A stretch of DNA of 64,000 bases, from positions 1 to 64,000 of the forward strand of contig NZ_JOGO01000015.1 in the NCBI RefSeq assembly GCF_000719475.1. Direction: 5' to 3'. Source of the DNA: Streptomyces sp. NRRL F-5630. Lineage in GTDB: Bacteria > Actinomycetota > Actinomycetes > Streptomycetales > Streptomycetaceae. Under the pieces are notes generated by a model. The model made no database searches. It had not been told where the DNA came from and was given only the letters and a program-made list of their open reading frames with translations. The position numbers were made by a program, and so were the translations under genes. This document shows positions 50,942-59,390 of the stretch, one piece after another (position 1 is the first letter of the stretch; each line of letters opens with the position of its first letter).

Positions 50942-52693
50942 GTGGAACGCGCCCCCTCTTCGGCGACCGGCAGACCCGGCCGCACCCGCCCCTCCCCTCG
51001 CTCCCGCCTGCGCCGGTTCCTCGGCGCGGGCGCACTCGTGTCCACGACCGCTCTCCTGCTGAGCGGGCTGATCGCGGGGACCGCCCAGGCCGCCGACGTC
51101 AACAACGCGCGGAACCCCGGCTTCGAGTCCGGGCTTTCGGACTGGACGTGCGCCAACGGCAGCGGCCAGGCGGTGGGTTCGCCGGTCCACGCGGGCAGCG
51201 CCGCGCTGAAGGCCAGCCCCTCGGCGTCCGACACGGCCCAGTGCGCCCAGACCGTGAAGGTCAAGCCGAACGCCACCTACACGCTCAGCGCGTACGTGCA
51301 GGGCTCGTACGTGTACCTCGGCGCGAGCGGCACCGGCACGACGGACGTCTCCACCTGGACCCCCGGCACCTCCGGCTGGTCGCAGCTGAAGACCACCTTC
51401 ACGACCGGCGCGAACACCACTTCGGTCCAGGTCTACCTGCACGGCTGGTACGGGCAGCCCACGTACTACGCCGACGACGTCTCCGTGCTGGGCCCCGACG
51501 GGGGCGGCGGCGGGGGCACCACGCCGAGCGTGCCCGCGGCGCCCGGCGCCCTGAAGGCCGGGGCGGCGGCCGCGACCTCGATCCCGCTGAGCTGGAACCC
51601 CGTCACGAACGCGACGAGTTACAACGTGTACCGCGACGGCACCAAGGTGCAGTCGGTGACCGGCGCCTCGGCGACCGTCACGGGCCTGACCTCGGCCACG
51701 ACGTACAGCTTCCAGGTCACGGCCGTCAACGCGGCCGGCGAGTCCCCGAAGTCGGCGGCGGTCTCGGCGACCACCACCTCGGGCGGCAACCCCGGGGGCG
51801 GCGGCTCCGTGCCGAAGCACGCCGTGACCGGCTACTGGCAGAACTTCGACAACGGCGCGACCGTGCAGACGATCGCGCAGGTCCCGGCGCAGTACGACAT
51901 CATCGCCGTCGCCTTCGCCGACGCCACCACCACGCCGGGCGCCGTGTCCTTCACGCTCGACTCGGCGGGCCTGAAGGGCTACACCGTCGACCAGTTCAAG
52001 GCCGACATCAAGGCGAAGCAGGCGGCCGGCAAGAAGGTGATCATCTCGGTCGGCGGCCAGAACGGCACCGTGTCGGTCTCCGACACCACCTCCGCGACGA
52101 ACTTCGCCAACTCGGTGTACTCGCTCATGCAGACCTACGGCTTCGACGGCGTGGACATCGACCTGGAGAACGGAGTCAACTCCACCTACATGTCCCAGGC
52201 CCTGCGCTCCCTCTCCGCGAAGGCGGGCAGCTCGCTCGTCCTCACCATGGCCCCGCAGACGATCGACATGCAGTCCACGTCCGCCGAGTACTTCAAGACG
52301 GCGCTCAACGTGAAGGACATCCTCACGGTTGTCAACATGCAGTACTACAACAGCGGTTCGATGCTCGGCTGCGACGGCAAGGTCTACAGCCAGGGCTCGG
52401 TGGACTTCCTCACCGCGCTCGCCTGCATCCAGCTCCAGGGCGGCCTCGCCCCCTCGCAGGTCGGCCTCGGCCTCCCGGCGTCGACGCGCGGCGCGGGCAG
52501 CGGCTACGTGGCGCCGAGCGTCGTGAACAACGCGCTCGACTGCCTCTCGAAGGGCACCGGCTGCGGTTCCTTCAAGCCCTCGACGACGTACCCGGCCCTG
52601 CGCGGCACGATGACCTGGTCCACGAACTGGGACGCGACGGCGGGCAACGCCTGGAGCAACGCGGTCGGACCCCACGTGCACGCGATGCCCTGA
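50942..52693 (+). CDS. Secreted GH18 chitinase with CBM and FN3 domains
   Basis: This 583-residue exported enzyme has a signal peptide (cut near AQAAD), a carbohydrate-binding beta-sandwich (NPGFESGLSDWTC... about 40-165), a glycine linker, a fibronectin III domain (about 185-270), a second linker, and a GH18 barrel. The barrel has SVGG (VIISVGGQNG) and DGVDIDLEN with catalytic E409. It hydrolyses chitin. It starts with GTG after CGGAGG. The promoter carries a DasR-type site, so it should respond to chitin breakdown products. Confidence 0.92.
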   Translation: MERAPSSATGRPGRTRPSPRSRLRRFLGAGALVSTTALLLSGLIAGTAQAADVNNARNPGFESGLSDWTCANGSGQAVGSPVHAGSAALKASPSASDTAQCAQTVKVKPNATYTLSAYVQGSYVYLGASGTGTTDVSTWTPGTSGWSQLKTTFTTGANTTSVQVYLHGWYGQPTYYADDVSVLGPDGGGGGGTTPSVPAAPGALKAGAAAATSIPLSWNPVTNATSYNVYRDGTKVQSVTGASATVTGLTSATTYSFQVTAVNAAGESPKSAAVSATTTSGGNPGGGGSVPKHAVTGYWQNFDNGATVQTIAQVPAQYDIIAVAFADATTTPGAVSFTLDSAGLKGYTVDQFKADIKAKQAAGKKVIISVGGQNGTVSVSDTTSATNFANSVYSLMQTYGFDGVDIDLENGVNSTYMSQALRSLSAKAGSSLVLTMAPQTIDMQSTSAEYFKTALNVKDILTVVNMQYYNSGSMLGCDGKVYSQGSVDFLTALACIQLQGGLAPSQVGLGLPASTRGAGSGYVAPSVVNNALDCLSKGTGCGSFKPSTTYPALRGTMTWSTNWDATAGNAWSNAVGPHVHAMP

Positions 52694-52715
52694 CGGGCGA
52701 AGCGCTGAGGACGGA

Positions 52716-52754
52716 GGCGGTAGGGGACCGGTGGCTTGCCGGTCCCCTACCGCC
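52716..52754 (+). terminator. Chitinase terminator
   Basis: GGCGGTAGGGGACCGG (52716-52731) pairs perfectly with 52739-52754 around a seven-base loop, 23 bp after the stop. Confidence 0.75.
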
Positions 52755-52918
52755 CCCTCCGCAGACGCCCGCACCTCGCGGGCGCGGGCGTCGAGCGGCT
52801 TTCGCGGGATTCGTCGTGCGTGCCCCCTGGCCAGACGCACCGGGAGCCCCGTGGCCCCGCCAGAGGGTTCTCTCCGCAGCAGGGCCGCCGGGCCGAGGGG
52901 CCCCGCGCGCACGGGACG

Positions 52919-54007
52919 TCAGACGCGCCCGGTCGTCACGAGCCCCGGGACCTCGCACGTGCTCGCCACATCCCGCGTGACGCCCTCGTGCGCCGCGTCG
53001 AGCAGTGTCAGCATCGTGTCGAGCACGTGGTGCGCGAGCCCTGCCGAGGCGCGGTGCGTACGGCCCGTACGGAGCGAGTCGGCCAGGTCGGCGAGGCCGA
53101 TCCCGCGTCCCGCGCCCGGGAACCCTGCGCTGGCGGGCAGTTCGTCCCAGCCCGCGCCCCGGTTCAGCTCCACGGGCCCGTCGAAGCCGTTGGGGTCCGG
53201 GACCGCGAGAGAACCCTCGGTCCCGTACACCTCGATGCGCGGCAGCCGTGCCGCCGGGATGTCGAAGCTCATCACGAGCGTGCTCAGCGCGCCGCTCGCG
53301 TGGTGCAGGACCCCGGTCACGTGCGTGTCCACCTCGACGGGGAACCGGGTGCCCGCGCGCGGCCCGCTGCCGATGACGCGCTCGGCGCGCGGGGTGGACA
53401 CCGCGCCCGTGACCTTCGCGACCGGGCCGAGGAGGTGGACGAGCGCGGAGAGGTAGTACGGGCCCATGTCGAGCAAGGGGCCGCCCCCGGGCCGGTAGTA
53501 GAACTCCGGGTCCGGGTGCCACACCTCGTGCCCCGCCGACGTCATGAAGGCGGTCGCGGCGACGGGCGTGCCGATACGGCCGTCCTCGACGGCCTTGCGC
53601 GCCGTCTGCGTTCCGGTGCCGAGCACGGTGTCGGGGGCGCAGCCGACCCTGAGCCCGGCGGACTCGGCCGCGGCGAGGACCGCGGCGGACTCCTCGCGCG
53701 TCGCGGCGAGCGGTTTCTCGCCGTAGACGTGCTTGCCCGCCGCGAGCGCCGCGAGCGCGACCTCGGCGTGCACGGCGGGGACCGTCAGGTTCAGTACGGC
53801 GTCGACGTCCTCGCGGCCGAGGAGGTCCTCGACCGAGCCGAGCGCGACCGCGTTCCCGGCCCGTTCCGCGGCGGCCTTCGCGCGCGTCAGGTCGAGGTCG
53901 GCGACGGCGGTGACCCGCAGCGGGCGGGTGAGACGGTCCAGGGAGTCGAGGTAGGCGCCGCTGATGGCCCCCGCGCCGACGATGCCGATCCTCAGCGGCT
54001 CGCCCAC
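52919..54007 (-). CDS. Gfo/Idh/MocA family oxidoreductase
   Basis: This 362-residue protein has the Rossmann start LRIGIVGAGAISGAYLDSL, EKPLAATREES near residue 95 and a C-terminal alpha/beta domain with GGGPLLDMGPYY. It would oxidise or reduce a sugar with NAD(P). It starts with GTG at 54007, inside the end of the ThuA gene (16-bp overlap), so the two are translationally coupled. Confidence 0.87.
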   Translation of the reverse strand: MGEPLRIGIVGAGAISGAYLDSLDRLTRPLRVTAVADLDLTRAKAAAERAGNAVALGSVEDLLGREDVDAVLNLTVPAVHAEVALAALAAGKHVYGEKPLAATREESAAVLAAAESAGLRVGCAPDTVLGTGTQTARKAVEDGRIGTPVAATAFMTSAGHEVWHPDPEFYYRPGGGPLLDMGPYYLSALVHLLGPVAKVTGAVSTPRAERVIGSGPRAGTRFPVEVDTHVTGVLHHASGALSTLVMSFDIPAARLPRIEVYGTEGSLAVPDPNGFDGPVELNRGAGWDELPASAGFPGAGRGIGLADLADSLRTGRTHRASAGLAHHVLDTMLTLLDAAHEGVTRDVASTCEVPGLVTTGRV

Positions 54008-54642
54008 AGCAGCCCCCTCTCGGTCAGGAGACGCACGCCGGGCACGTCGAAGTCGTCGGGCTTGTGGCCGATCGTGTTGACGAAGACGCGCCCCGCGCCG
54101 TAGCGACGGCTCCACACGGCCGGCATCACGACCTCCTGGCCGTGCTCCTCGCCCGCCGGGAAGACCGTCGTGGCGTGCACCTCGATCGCGGGGTCGGTCG
54201 CGACCCAGTACTGCTCCGTGTGGACATCGAAGTCCTCGATCCCCGCGACCAGTTCGTGACCGGGGACGATATGGACCCGGTGGTCGTGGTAGCCCTCGGG
54301 ATGCATGAGGAACTGCCCTCCGGTGAGCCGCTGGTAGCCGAGGTCGCCGCGGAAGGAGTCCACGACACCGCCGTGCCAGCCGGCGAAGCCGGTGCCCGCG
54401 CGGACCGCCGCGACCAGGCCCGCGCTCTGCTCGCGGGTCACCTCGCCCATCGTCCAGCACTGCACGATCAGGTCGGTGGCGGCGAGTCGTCCGGCGTCGG
54501 CGTAGACGTCGAGGGTGTCCGAGGTGTCCACCGCGAACCCGGCGTCCTTGAGGAAGGGCAGGAAGAGGTCGGTGATCTCGACGGGCGAGTGTCCCTCCCA
54601 CCCACCGCGGACGACGAGCGCCCTTCGGCCGGGGTTCGTCAT
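53992..54642 (-). CDS. ThuA-like domain protein
   Basis: This 216-residue protein has the ThuA fold, a class I glutamine-amidotransferase-like domain: RALVVRGGWEGHSP, TGFAGWHGGVVDSFRGD, GYQRLTGGQFLMHPEGYHDHRVHI. ThuA proteins accompany sugar dehydrogenases such as ThuB in trehalose/sucrose catabolism through 3-keto sugars. The ATG at 54642 is chosen because GGGAG lies about ten bases upstream; an ATG at 54660 is the alternative. It is first in a two-gene operon. Confidence 0.85.
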   Translation of the reverse strand: MTNPGRRALVVRGGWEGHSPVEITDLFLPFLKDAGFAVDTSDTLDVYADAGRLAATDLIVQCWTMGEVTREQSAGLVAAVRAGTGFAGWHGGVVDSFRGDLGYQRLTGGQFLMHPEGYHDHRVHIVPGHELVAGIEDFDVHTEQYWVATDPAIEVHATTVFPAGEEHGQEVVMPAVWSRRYGAGRVFVNTIGHKPDDFDVPGVRLLTERGLLWASR

Positions 54643-54821
54643 GGTCTTGCACGCTCCCATCGGGGCTCACGGCCCGCGCGGCCGGATCGAGGCGGGTGGG
54701 GGCCGGTCGGTCGCACCGCGCGGACCCGGGGGAAGGGCTTCGCGGGGCACGGGGGTGGTTCACGGTGCGCCTCGCGCCGACGACGCCACCACCGGCGCGG
54801 CTGCTCCGCTCGGTCACACGA

Positions 54822-54850
54822 ACGTACGGACGAGGCGCCCGGTATGTCAA
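54822..54850 (-). promoter_or_regulatory. Promoter of the ThuA operon
   Basis: On the minus strand TTGACA (54850-54845) and GTACGT (54827-54822) are 17 bp apart. The -35 overlaps GTCAA-N5-TTGAC (54846-54860), a possible repressor site. Confidence 0.45.
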
Positions 54851-54937
54851 TCGGCTTGACTAATGCAATCCCAGCGTCCGCACAGGCCCCTGAGGAGGCC
54901 CGTGCGCGCCTGTCGGAGCGTCAGGGAGAGCAACGCA

Positions 54938-54949
54938 GAAAACGCTTTC
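54938..54949 (+). promoter_or_regulatory. LacI-type operator candidate
   Basis: GAAAACGCTTTC is a near-palindrome around a central CG, the hallmark of LacI/GalR family sites. It lies 98 bp before the DUF2264 start. No LacI gene is adjacent. Confidence 0.4.
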
Positions 54950-55046
54950 CCCAGTCTCGTCGGAGCGGGCTCGGTACGCAAGACTGGCGCTGGTCGCCGC
55001 TGGTCGCCTCAGCGGGGACGGCCGTCCCGCGAAGGAGTCACCCCTC

Positions 55047-57089
55047 ATGCCGCAGCCGGTCCCCGCCCGACCCGCAGACCCCGCCGCGTGGACCAGCCGG
55101 GCGCGCTGGGGTCGGCTCGCCGACGACATGCTGCGCGCGGTGCGCCCCTACGCGAGCGAGCGGCACGCGCTGGTCCGGCTGCCCGGCCCGGCGAGCGCGA
55201 GCGGCGAGTGGAGCGACGGACTCGAAGGCTTCGCGCGCACCTTCCTCCTCGCCGCCTTCCGGCTGCGCGGCGAGGAGGGGCACGATCCGTACGGCCTCGC
55301 CGAGTGGTACGCGCGCGGCATCGCCGCGGGGGCGGACCCGGAGAGCCCCGAGCGGTGGCCCACCTTCGCCGAGGCCGGCCAGGCGAAGGTCGAGGCCGCG
55401 TCGATCGCGCTCGCGCTGCACGAGACGCGCCCGTGGATCTGGGACCGCCTGGGCGAGCGCACCCGCGCCCAGCTCCGCGACTGGCTCGGCCTCATGGTCG
55501 GTGCCGACATGCCGCAGAACAACTGGATCTGGTTCCAGGGCGTCACCGAGGCGTTCGCGCGCACGGTGGGCGGGCGGTGGCGCCAGGAGGACCTGGACCG
55601 GACGCTCGCGAGGGCGGAGGAGTGGTACCAGGGCGGGGGCTGGTACTCGGACGGGCTGACCGGCGGGGCGCACCGCAATCACGACCACTACAACGGCTGG
55701 GCGATGCACCTCTACCCCTTGTGGTTCACGCGCGTTCTCGGCGAGCGGGCGCCCGAAGGACTCGCCGACCGCTACCGCGAGCGGCTGCGCCTCTTCCTCG
55801 CCGACTGGCGCCACCTCGTGGGCGGGAACGGGGCGCCGCTCTTCCAGGGCCGCTCGCTCACCTACCGCTGGGCCGCGCTCGCCCCGCTGTGGACGGGCAC
55901 GCTCTTCGGCGCGAGTCCGCTGACGCCGGGCGAGACGCGGGGCCTCGCGGCGCGCACGCTCTCGTACTTCACGGAGAACGGGGCGCTCACCGGGGAGGGG
56001 CTGCTGAGCCTGGGCTGGCACCGCCCCTTCCGGGGGCTGCTCCAGCGGTACTCGGGCCCGGCCTCGCCGTACTGGGCGAGCAAGGGCTTCGCGGGGCTGC
56101 TGCTTCCGGCCTCGCACCCGGTGTGGACGGCGGAGCCCGAGCCGCTCGCGGTGGAGCGCGGCGACTTCACGCGCACGCTGGACGGGCCCGGCTGGCTTGT
56201 GACGGGCACGGCCGCCGACGGGGTCGTACGGGTCGTCAACCACGGCGGCGACCACAGCGATCCGGCGCGGCTGTGGCCCGACGACCCGCACTACGCGCGG
56301 CTCGGCTACTCCACGCACGCCACCCCCGAGTACCCGGCGGACGCGGGGGCGGGGGCCTGGGAGGCGAGCGCGACGCTCCTCGACGCGGAGGGCCGGGCGG
56401 CGCACCGCAGGCCGCTGGAACGGCTGTCGCTCGCGGACGGGACGGGCGTGTCGCGGTCGCGCGCGCACTGGCCCGTGGACGCGGCGGGGGCGGGCTGGGA
56501 CCCCTTCGGCGGAGCGCCCGCCGCCTTCCGCACGGGGCCGTGGCTCACGGTCGGTTCGGCGGTACGGGGTTCTGTCGAAGTGCGGGTGGCGCGGGTGGAC
56601 CCGGCCGCTCCCGGTGACACCCCGGCGGTGCGGGTGCGCTTCGGCGGCTGGGCGCTCCCGGTGGGGACGGAGCCCGTGCGGGAGCCGGACGCGGCGCCGG
56701 GGGCATCGGGTGCGGGGCTCCGCGCGGAAGGAGGCACCGGCACCTTCGCCGACGCGCCGTCGGGTGTCCCGGGCCACGCCGCGGTGACCTCGCCCGGCGG
56801 TCTCGTCTCATCCGTGACGGATATGGGCGGGCTGCCGCTCGGCGCCGTGCGCGCGGCGACGGGGTGCAGCCCCCTGGCGCGCGACTCGGCCACTCCCCTG
56901 CTGACCTCCGAGGCGGAGGCCGTGCCGGGCACGCTGTACGCCGCCGCGGTCCACCTCGGCAAGGGGACCCCGCGCGCCCTGCCCACCCTTGCCACCACCT
57001 GGGCACCGGACGGTACGACGACCGCGGAGATCACCTGGCCGGACGGCCACACGCACACCCTGCGACTCCCGGCGCCGCCGATGGGCTGA
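55047..57089 (+). CDS. DUF2264 family protein, probable sugar catabolism
   Basis: This 680-residue protein matches DUF2264: an N-terminal alpha-helical barrel (SGEWSDGLEGFARTFLLAAFRL; NNWIWFQGVTEAFARTVGG; WYSDGLTGGAHRNHDHYNGWAMHLYPLW, about residues 50-400) and a beta-rich C-terminal half. The aromatic and acidic clusters resemble polysaccharide lyases or unsaturated-glycan hydrolases, but no reaction is assigned. No signal peptide is seen. AAGGAG precedes the ATG. Divergence from ThuA/Gfo-Idh genes suggests one sugar pathway. Confidence 0.8.
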   Translation: MPQPVPARPADPAAWTSRARWGRLADDMLRAVRPYASERHALVRLPGPASASGEWSDGLEGFARTFLLAAFRLRGEEGHDPYGLAEWYARGIAAGADPESPERWPTFAEAGQAKVEAASIALALHETRPWIWDRLGERTRAQLRDWLGLMVGADMPQNNWIWFQGVTEAFARTVGGRWRQEDLDRTLARAEEWYQGGGWYSDGLTGGAHRNHDHYNGWAMHLYPLWFTRVLGERAPEGLADRYRERLRLFLADWRHLVGGNGAPLFQGRSLTYRWAALAPLWTGTLFGASPLTPGETRGLAARTLSYFTENGALTGEGLLSLGWHRPFRGLLQRYSGPASPYWASKGFAGLLLPASHPVWTAEPEPLAVERGDFTRTLDGPGWLVTGTAADGVVRVVNHGGDHSDPARLWPDDPHYARLGYSTHATPEYPADAGAGAWEASATLLDAEGRAAHRRPLERLSLADGTGVSRSRAHWPVDAAGAGWDPFGGAPAAFRTGPWLTVGSAVRGSVEVRVARVDPAAPGDTPAVRVRFGGWALPVGTEPVREPDAAPGASGAGLRAEGGTGTFADAPSGVPGHAAVTSPGGLVSSVTDMGGLPLGAVRAATGCSPLARDSATPLLTSEAEAVPGTLYAAAVHLGKGTPRALPTLATTWAPDGTTTAEITWPDGHTHTLRLPAPPMG

Positions 57090-57122
57090 GCCGGGCGGCA
57101 CCGGGCCGGGGCACCCGCGCGC

Positions 57123-58016
57123 TCAGACGAGGATGACGCGGCGCCCCCTCGCGTGCCCGGCCTGGCTGTCGCTGTGGGCCCTGGCCGCCTCGGTGAGCGG
57201 GTACGACTTCTCGACCGGGATGTGGAGCCTGCCGCGCGCGATCAGTTCCGCGGCCTCGGCGAGCGCGTCCGGCACACTCCCCGCCGTGCCCGAGAACCGG
57301 ACGCCGAACTTCGGCGCGTCGCGGTCGGCGATGGAAACCACCCGGCGCGGGTCTCCCGTGAGTGCGACGAGTTCCGGGACGACCCCGGAACCCGCCAGGT
57401 CGAGCGCCGCGTCGACGTCGCCGAGGCGCCGGACGCGCGCGGTCCAGCCCTCGTGGTACGTCGTGGCGAGGGCGCCGAGGCCCCGCACGTACTCCTGGTT
57501 CGCGGCCCCCGCCGTGGCGATGACGCGGATTCCGCGCTCGCGGGCGAACTGGAGGACGGCGGAGCCGACACCCCCGGAGGCCCCGCTCACGAGGAGCGTC
57601 TGTCCCGGGCGCACGCCGACCTCGCGCAGCACCCGCAGCGCGGTCTCCACCACGGACGGGTACCCGGCGGCCTCGGCGAACGTCAGCCCCGCCGGCATCG
57701 GGGCCCAGGCCGACAGGACGGCCAGCTCGGCGTACGTGCTCGTCCCTTCTCCGAAGACGCGGTCGCCGGGGGCCACGTCCCGCACCCCCTCACCGATCTC
57801 GTCCACCACTCCCGCTGCGTCCAGCCCGACTCCGGCGGGCAGTTCGAGCGGGTGGGCGCCCAGGACCTGCCCCTCACGAAGCCTCCAGTCGACCGGGTTC
57901 ACCCCCGCCGCCCGTACCGCGATACGTATCTGTCCCGGACCGGCGTGCGGCTCCTCGGCATCGATCAGGCGCAGGACTTCGGGACCGCCGAACTCGGCGA
58001 AGCTCACTTTCTTCAT
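57123..58016 (-). CDS. NADP-dependent quinone/zinc-type oxidoreductase
   Basis: This 297-residue medium-chain dehydrogenase starts MKKVSFAEFGGPEVLRLIDA and has AAGVNPVDWRLREG, GLDAAGVVDEIG and the nucleotide loop GASGGVGSAVLQFARERG. Zinc ligands are absent, so it is a quinone reductase-like enzyme. It is divergent from a TetR gene with shared operator-like repeats between them, so it is probably induced by a ligand of that regulator. Confidence 0.87.
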   Translation of the reverse strand: MKKVSFAEFGGPEVLRLIDAEEPHAGPGQIRIAVRAAGVNPVDWRLREGQVLGAHPLELPAGVGLDAAGVVDEIGEGVRDVAPGDRVFGEGTSTYAELAVLSAWAPMPAGLTFAEAAGYPSVVETALRVLREVGVRPGQTLLVSGASGGVGSAVLQFARERGIRVIATAGAANQEYVRGLGALATTYHEGWTARVRRLGDVDAALDLAGSGVVPELVALTGDPRRVVSIADRDAPKFGVRFSGTAGSVPDALAEAAELIARGRLHIPVEKSYPLTEAARAHSDSQAGHARGRRVILV

Positions 58017-58031
58017 ACCGGGAACGTAGCA

Positions 58032-58060
58032 CTAACGGTTAGCTTTTTGAAACCGTTGGC
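58032..58060. promoter_or_regulatory. Probable TetR operator: two related AACGGTT elements
   Basis: CTAACGGTTAG (58032-58042) is a perfect 11-bp palindrome; GAAACCGTTGGC (58049-58060) is a degenerate second copy 17-18 bp away, each followed by CTTTTTG. They fill the 86-bp space between the oxidoreductase and TetR genes, an arrangement typical of TetR control of both. Confidence 0.6.
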
Positions 58061-58102
58061 TTTTTGGAGCGGGTACGATTTCCTGCCTGGTAGTGTCCGG
58101 GC

Positions 58103-58693
58103 ATGACCGTGCCGACCGGGCGCCGTGAGCGCAAGAAGGCCGCGACCCGTCAGAAGATCGCGGACACCGCCATGCGGCTCTTCCTGAGCCGTGGATACGA
58201 GGCGGTGGGCATCCGCGAGGTCGCGGCCGAGGCCGACGTGGCCGTGACGACGCTGTTCGCGCACTTCCCCTCGAAGGAGGCACTGGTCTTCGCGCAGGAC
58301 GAGGACTTCGAGGAACGTCTCGCCCGCGCGGTCACGGAGCGCGCTCCCGGTGCTCCGCTCCTCCCGCCGCTGCGGCGGGAGGTCCACGCCCTCGTGCGGC
58401 ACTGCACGGCGGAAAGCGCGGCTCCGGTGTGGGGCATGATCGACGCGACTCCCGCGCTGCGGAAGTACGAGGAGTCGATGCGGGTGCGCCACGCCGAGCG
58501 GCTCGCGGCGGTCATCGCGGCCGACCCGGAGCTGTCCCGGACGCCGACGGCGAGCCGGGCGCTCGCCCGGTTCGTGATCGACGCCTACGCCCTGGCCCGG
58601 GAGGCGGCCGACCCCGAGGGCGCGGTGGACGAGGTCTTCGGGATGATCGAGGCGGCCTGGGAGGTCACGGCCTCTCCCGGCTCCGCCGCCTGA
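58103..58693 (+). CDS. TetR family regulator
   Basis: This 196-residue repressor has the N-terminal TetR domain (RQKIADTAMRLFLSRGYEAVGIREVAAEADVAVTTLFAHFPSKEALV, residues about 14-60) and a helical ligand domain. It is divergent from the quinone oxidoreductase and probably represses it and itself through the AACGGTT elements. The ligand is unknown. Confidence 0.9.
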   Translation: MTVPTGRRERKKAATRQKIADTAMRLFLSRGYEAVGIREVAAEADVAVTTLFAHFPSKEALVFAQDEDFEERLARAVTERAPGAPLLPPLRREVHALVRHCTAESAAPVWGMIDATPALRKYEESMRVRHAERLAAVIAADPELSRTPTASRALARFVIDAYALAREAADPEGAVDEVFGMIEAAWEVTASPGSAA

Positions 58694-58700
58694 ACACCTC

Positions 58701-59234
58701 TCAGCGTATGCGGGCCGCCGCCCCGCCCGGCGCCGTGAGCGTCACCTCGTGGTCCGTGAAGCCGTGGCGGCGGTAGAAGCGGAGCGCCGCCGTGTTGCTC
58801 GCGTAGGCGGAGACCTCGGTACGGAAGGCGCCGTGGGCGCGGGCCCAGGCGAGGCAGTCGGCGAGGAGGCGGGAGCCCGTGCCCGCGCCGCGCATCGCCG
58901 GGCGCACGTAGAGGCTCGCGAGGGTCACCGTGCGGACGGGAAGCAGGGGTTCGGGCGGGCGGAGCATCGCGGTGAGGTGCCCGAGCACCTTGCCCGCGCA
59001 GTCCGCGACGAGCAGGAGCCGCGCGGGATCGTCGAGGCCGGAGGCGAGCGCCGCGCGCCCGTGCTCCCTGAACCAGGCGGGATCGGCGGCCGCGTCGCGC
59101 GGCCCGGCGTCCTCCGCGAAGAGCGCGGCCATCGAGGCGAGCAGCCCGTCGAGGTCCAGATCGGTCGCGGGCCGCACGTGGACCACGGGCTCGGCCGCCA
59201 CCGGACCGCGCGGGACAACGGTTCGTTCGGTCAT
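58701..59234 (-). CDS. GNAT family N-acetyltransferase
   Basis: This 177-residue protein has a GNAT fold: VRPATDLDLDGLLASMAALF, TLASLYVRPAMRGAGTGSRLLADCLAWAR (acetyl-CoA loop) and NTAALRFYRRHGFTDHEVTL. The substrate is unknown. The ATG at 59234 is close behind GAAGG; the long reading upstream is rejected because it runs antisense into the next gene. Confidence 0.85.
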   Translation of the reverse strand: MTERTVVPRGPVAAEPVVHVRPATDLDLDGLLASMAALFAEDAGPRDAAADPAWFREHGRAALASGLDDPARLLLVADCAGKVLGHLTAMLRPPEPLLPVRTVTLASLYVRPAMRGAGTGSRLLADCLAWARAHGAFRTEVSAYASNTAALRFYRRHGFTDHEVTLTAPGGAAARIR

Positions 59235-59390
59235 GCCTTCGACGCTAACGGGAGGCACTGACAGAGCCCCCCGGCGGACGGCGCCCACCCGTCCGGGTGA
59301 GGGCGACCGCGGCCCCGCCACTCGCTGCGCGGCGGGGCGTTGACCGGGTGCGTCCCGATCCGTCGCCCAGAAAGAACCGGTATCCGCAGC

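Larger units (their letters stand above)
54643..55046. other. Divergent promoter region of the ThuA operon and DUF2264 gene
   Basis: These 404 bp separate the two divergent transcripts. They hold a probable leftward promoter, a GTCAA/TTGAC inverted repeat and a LacI-type operator candidate (separate entries). No small gene is seen. Confidence 0.5.
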
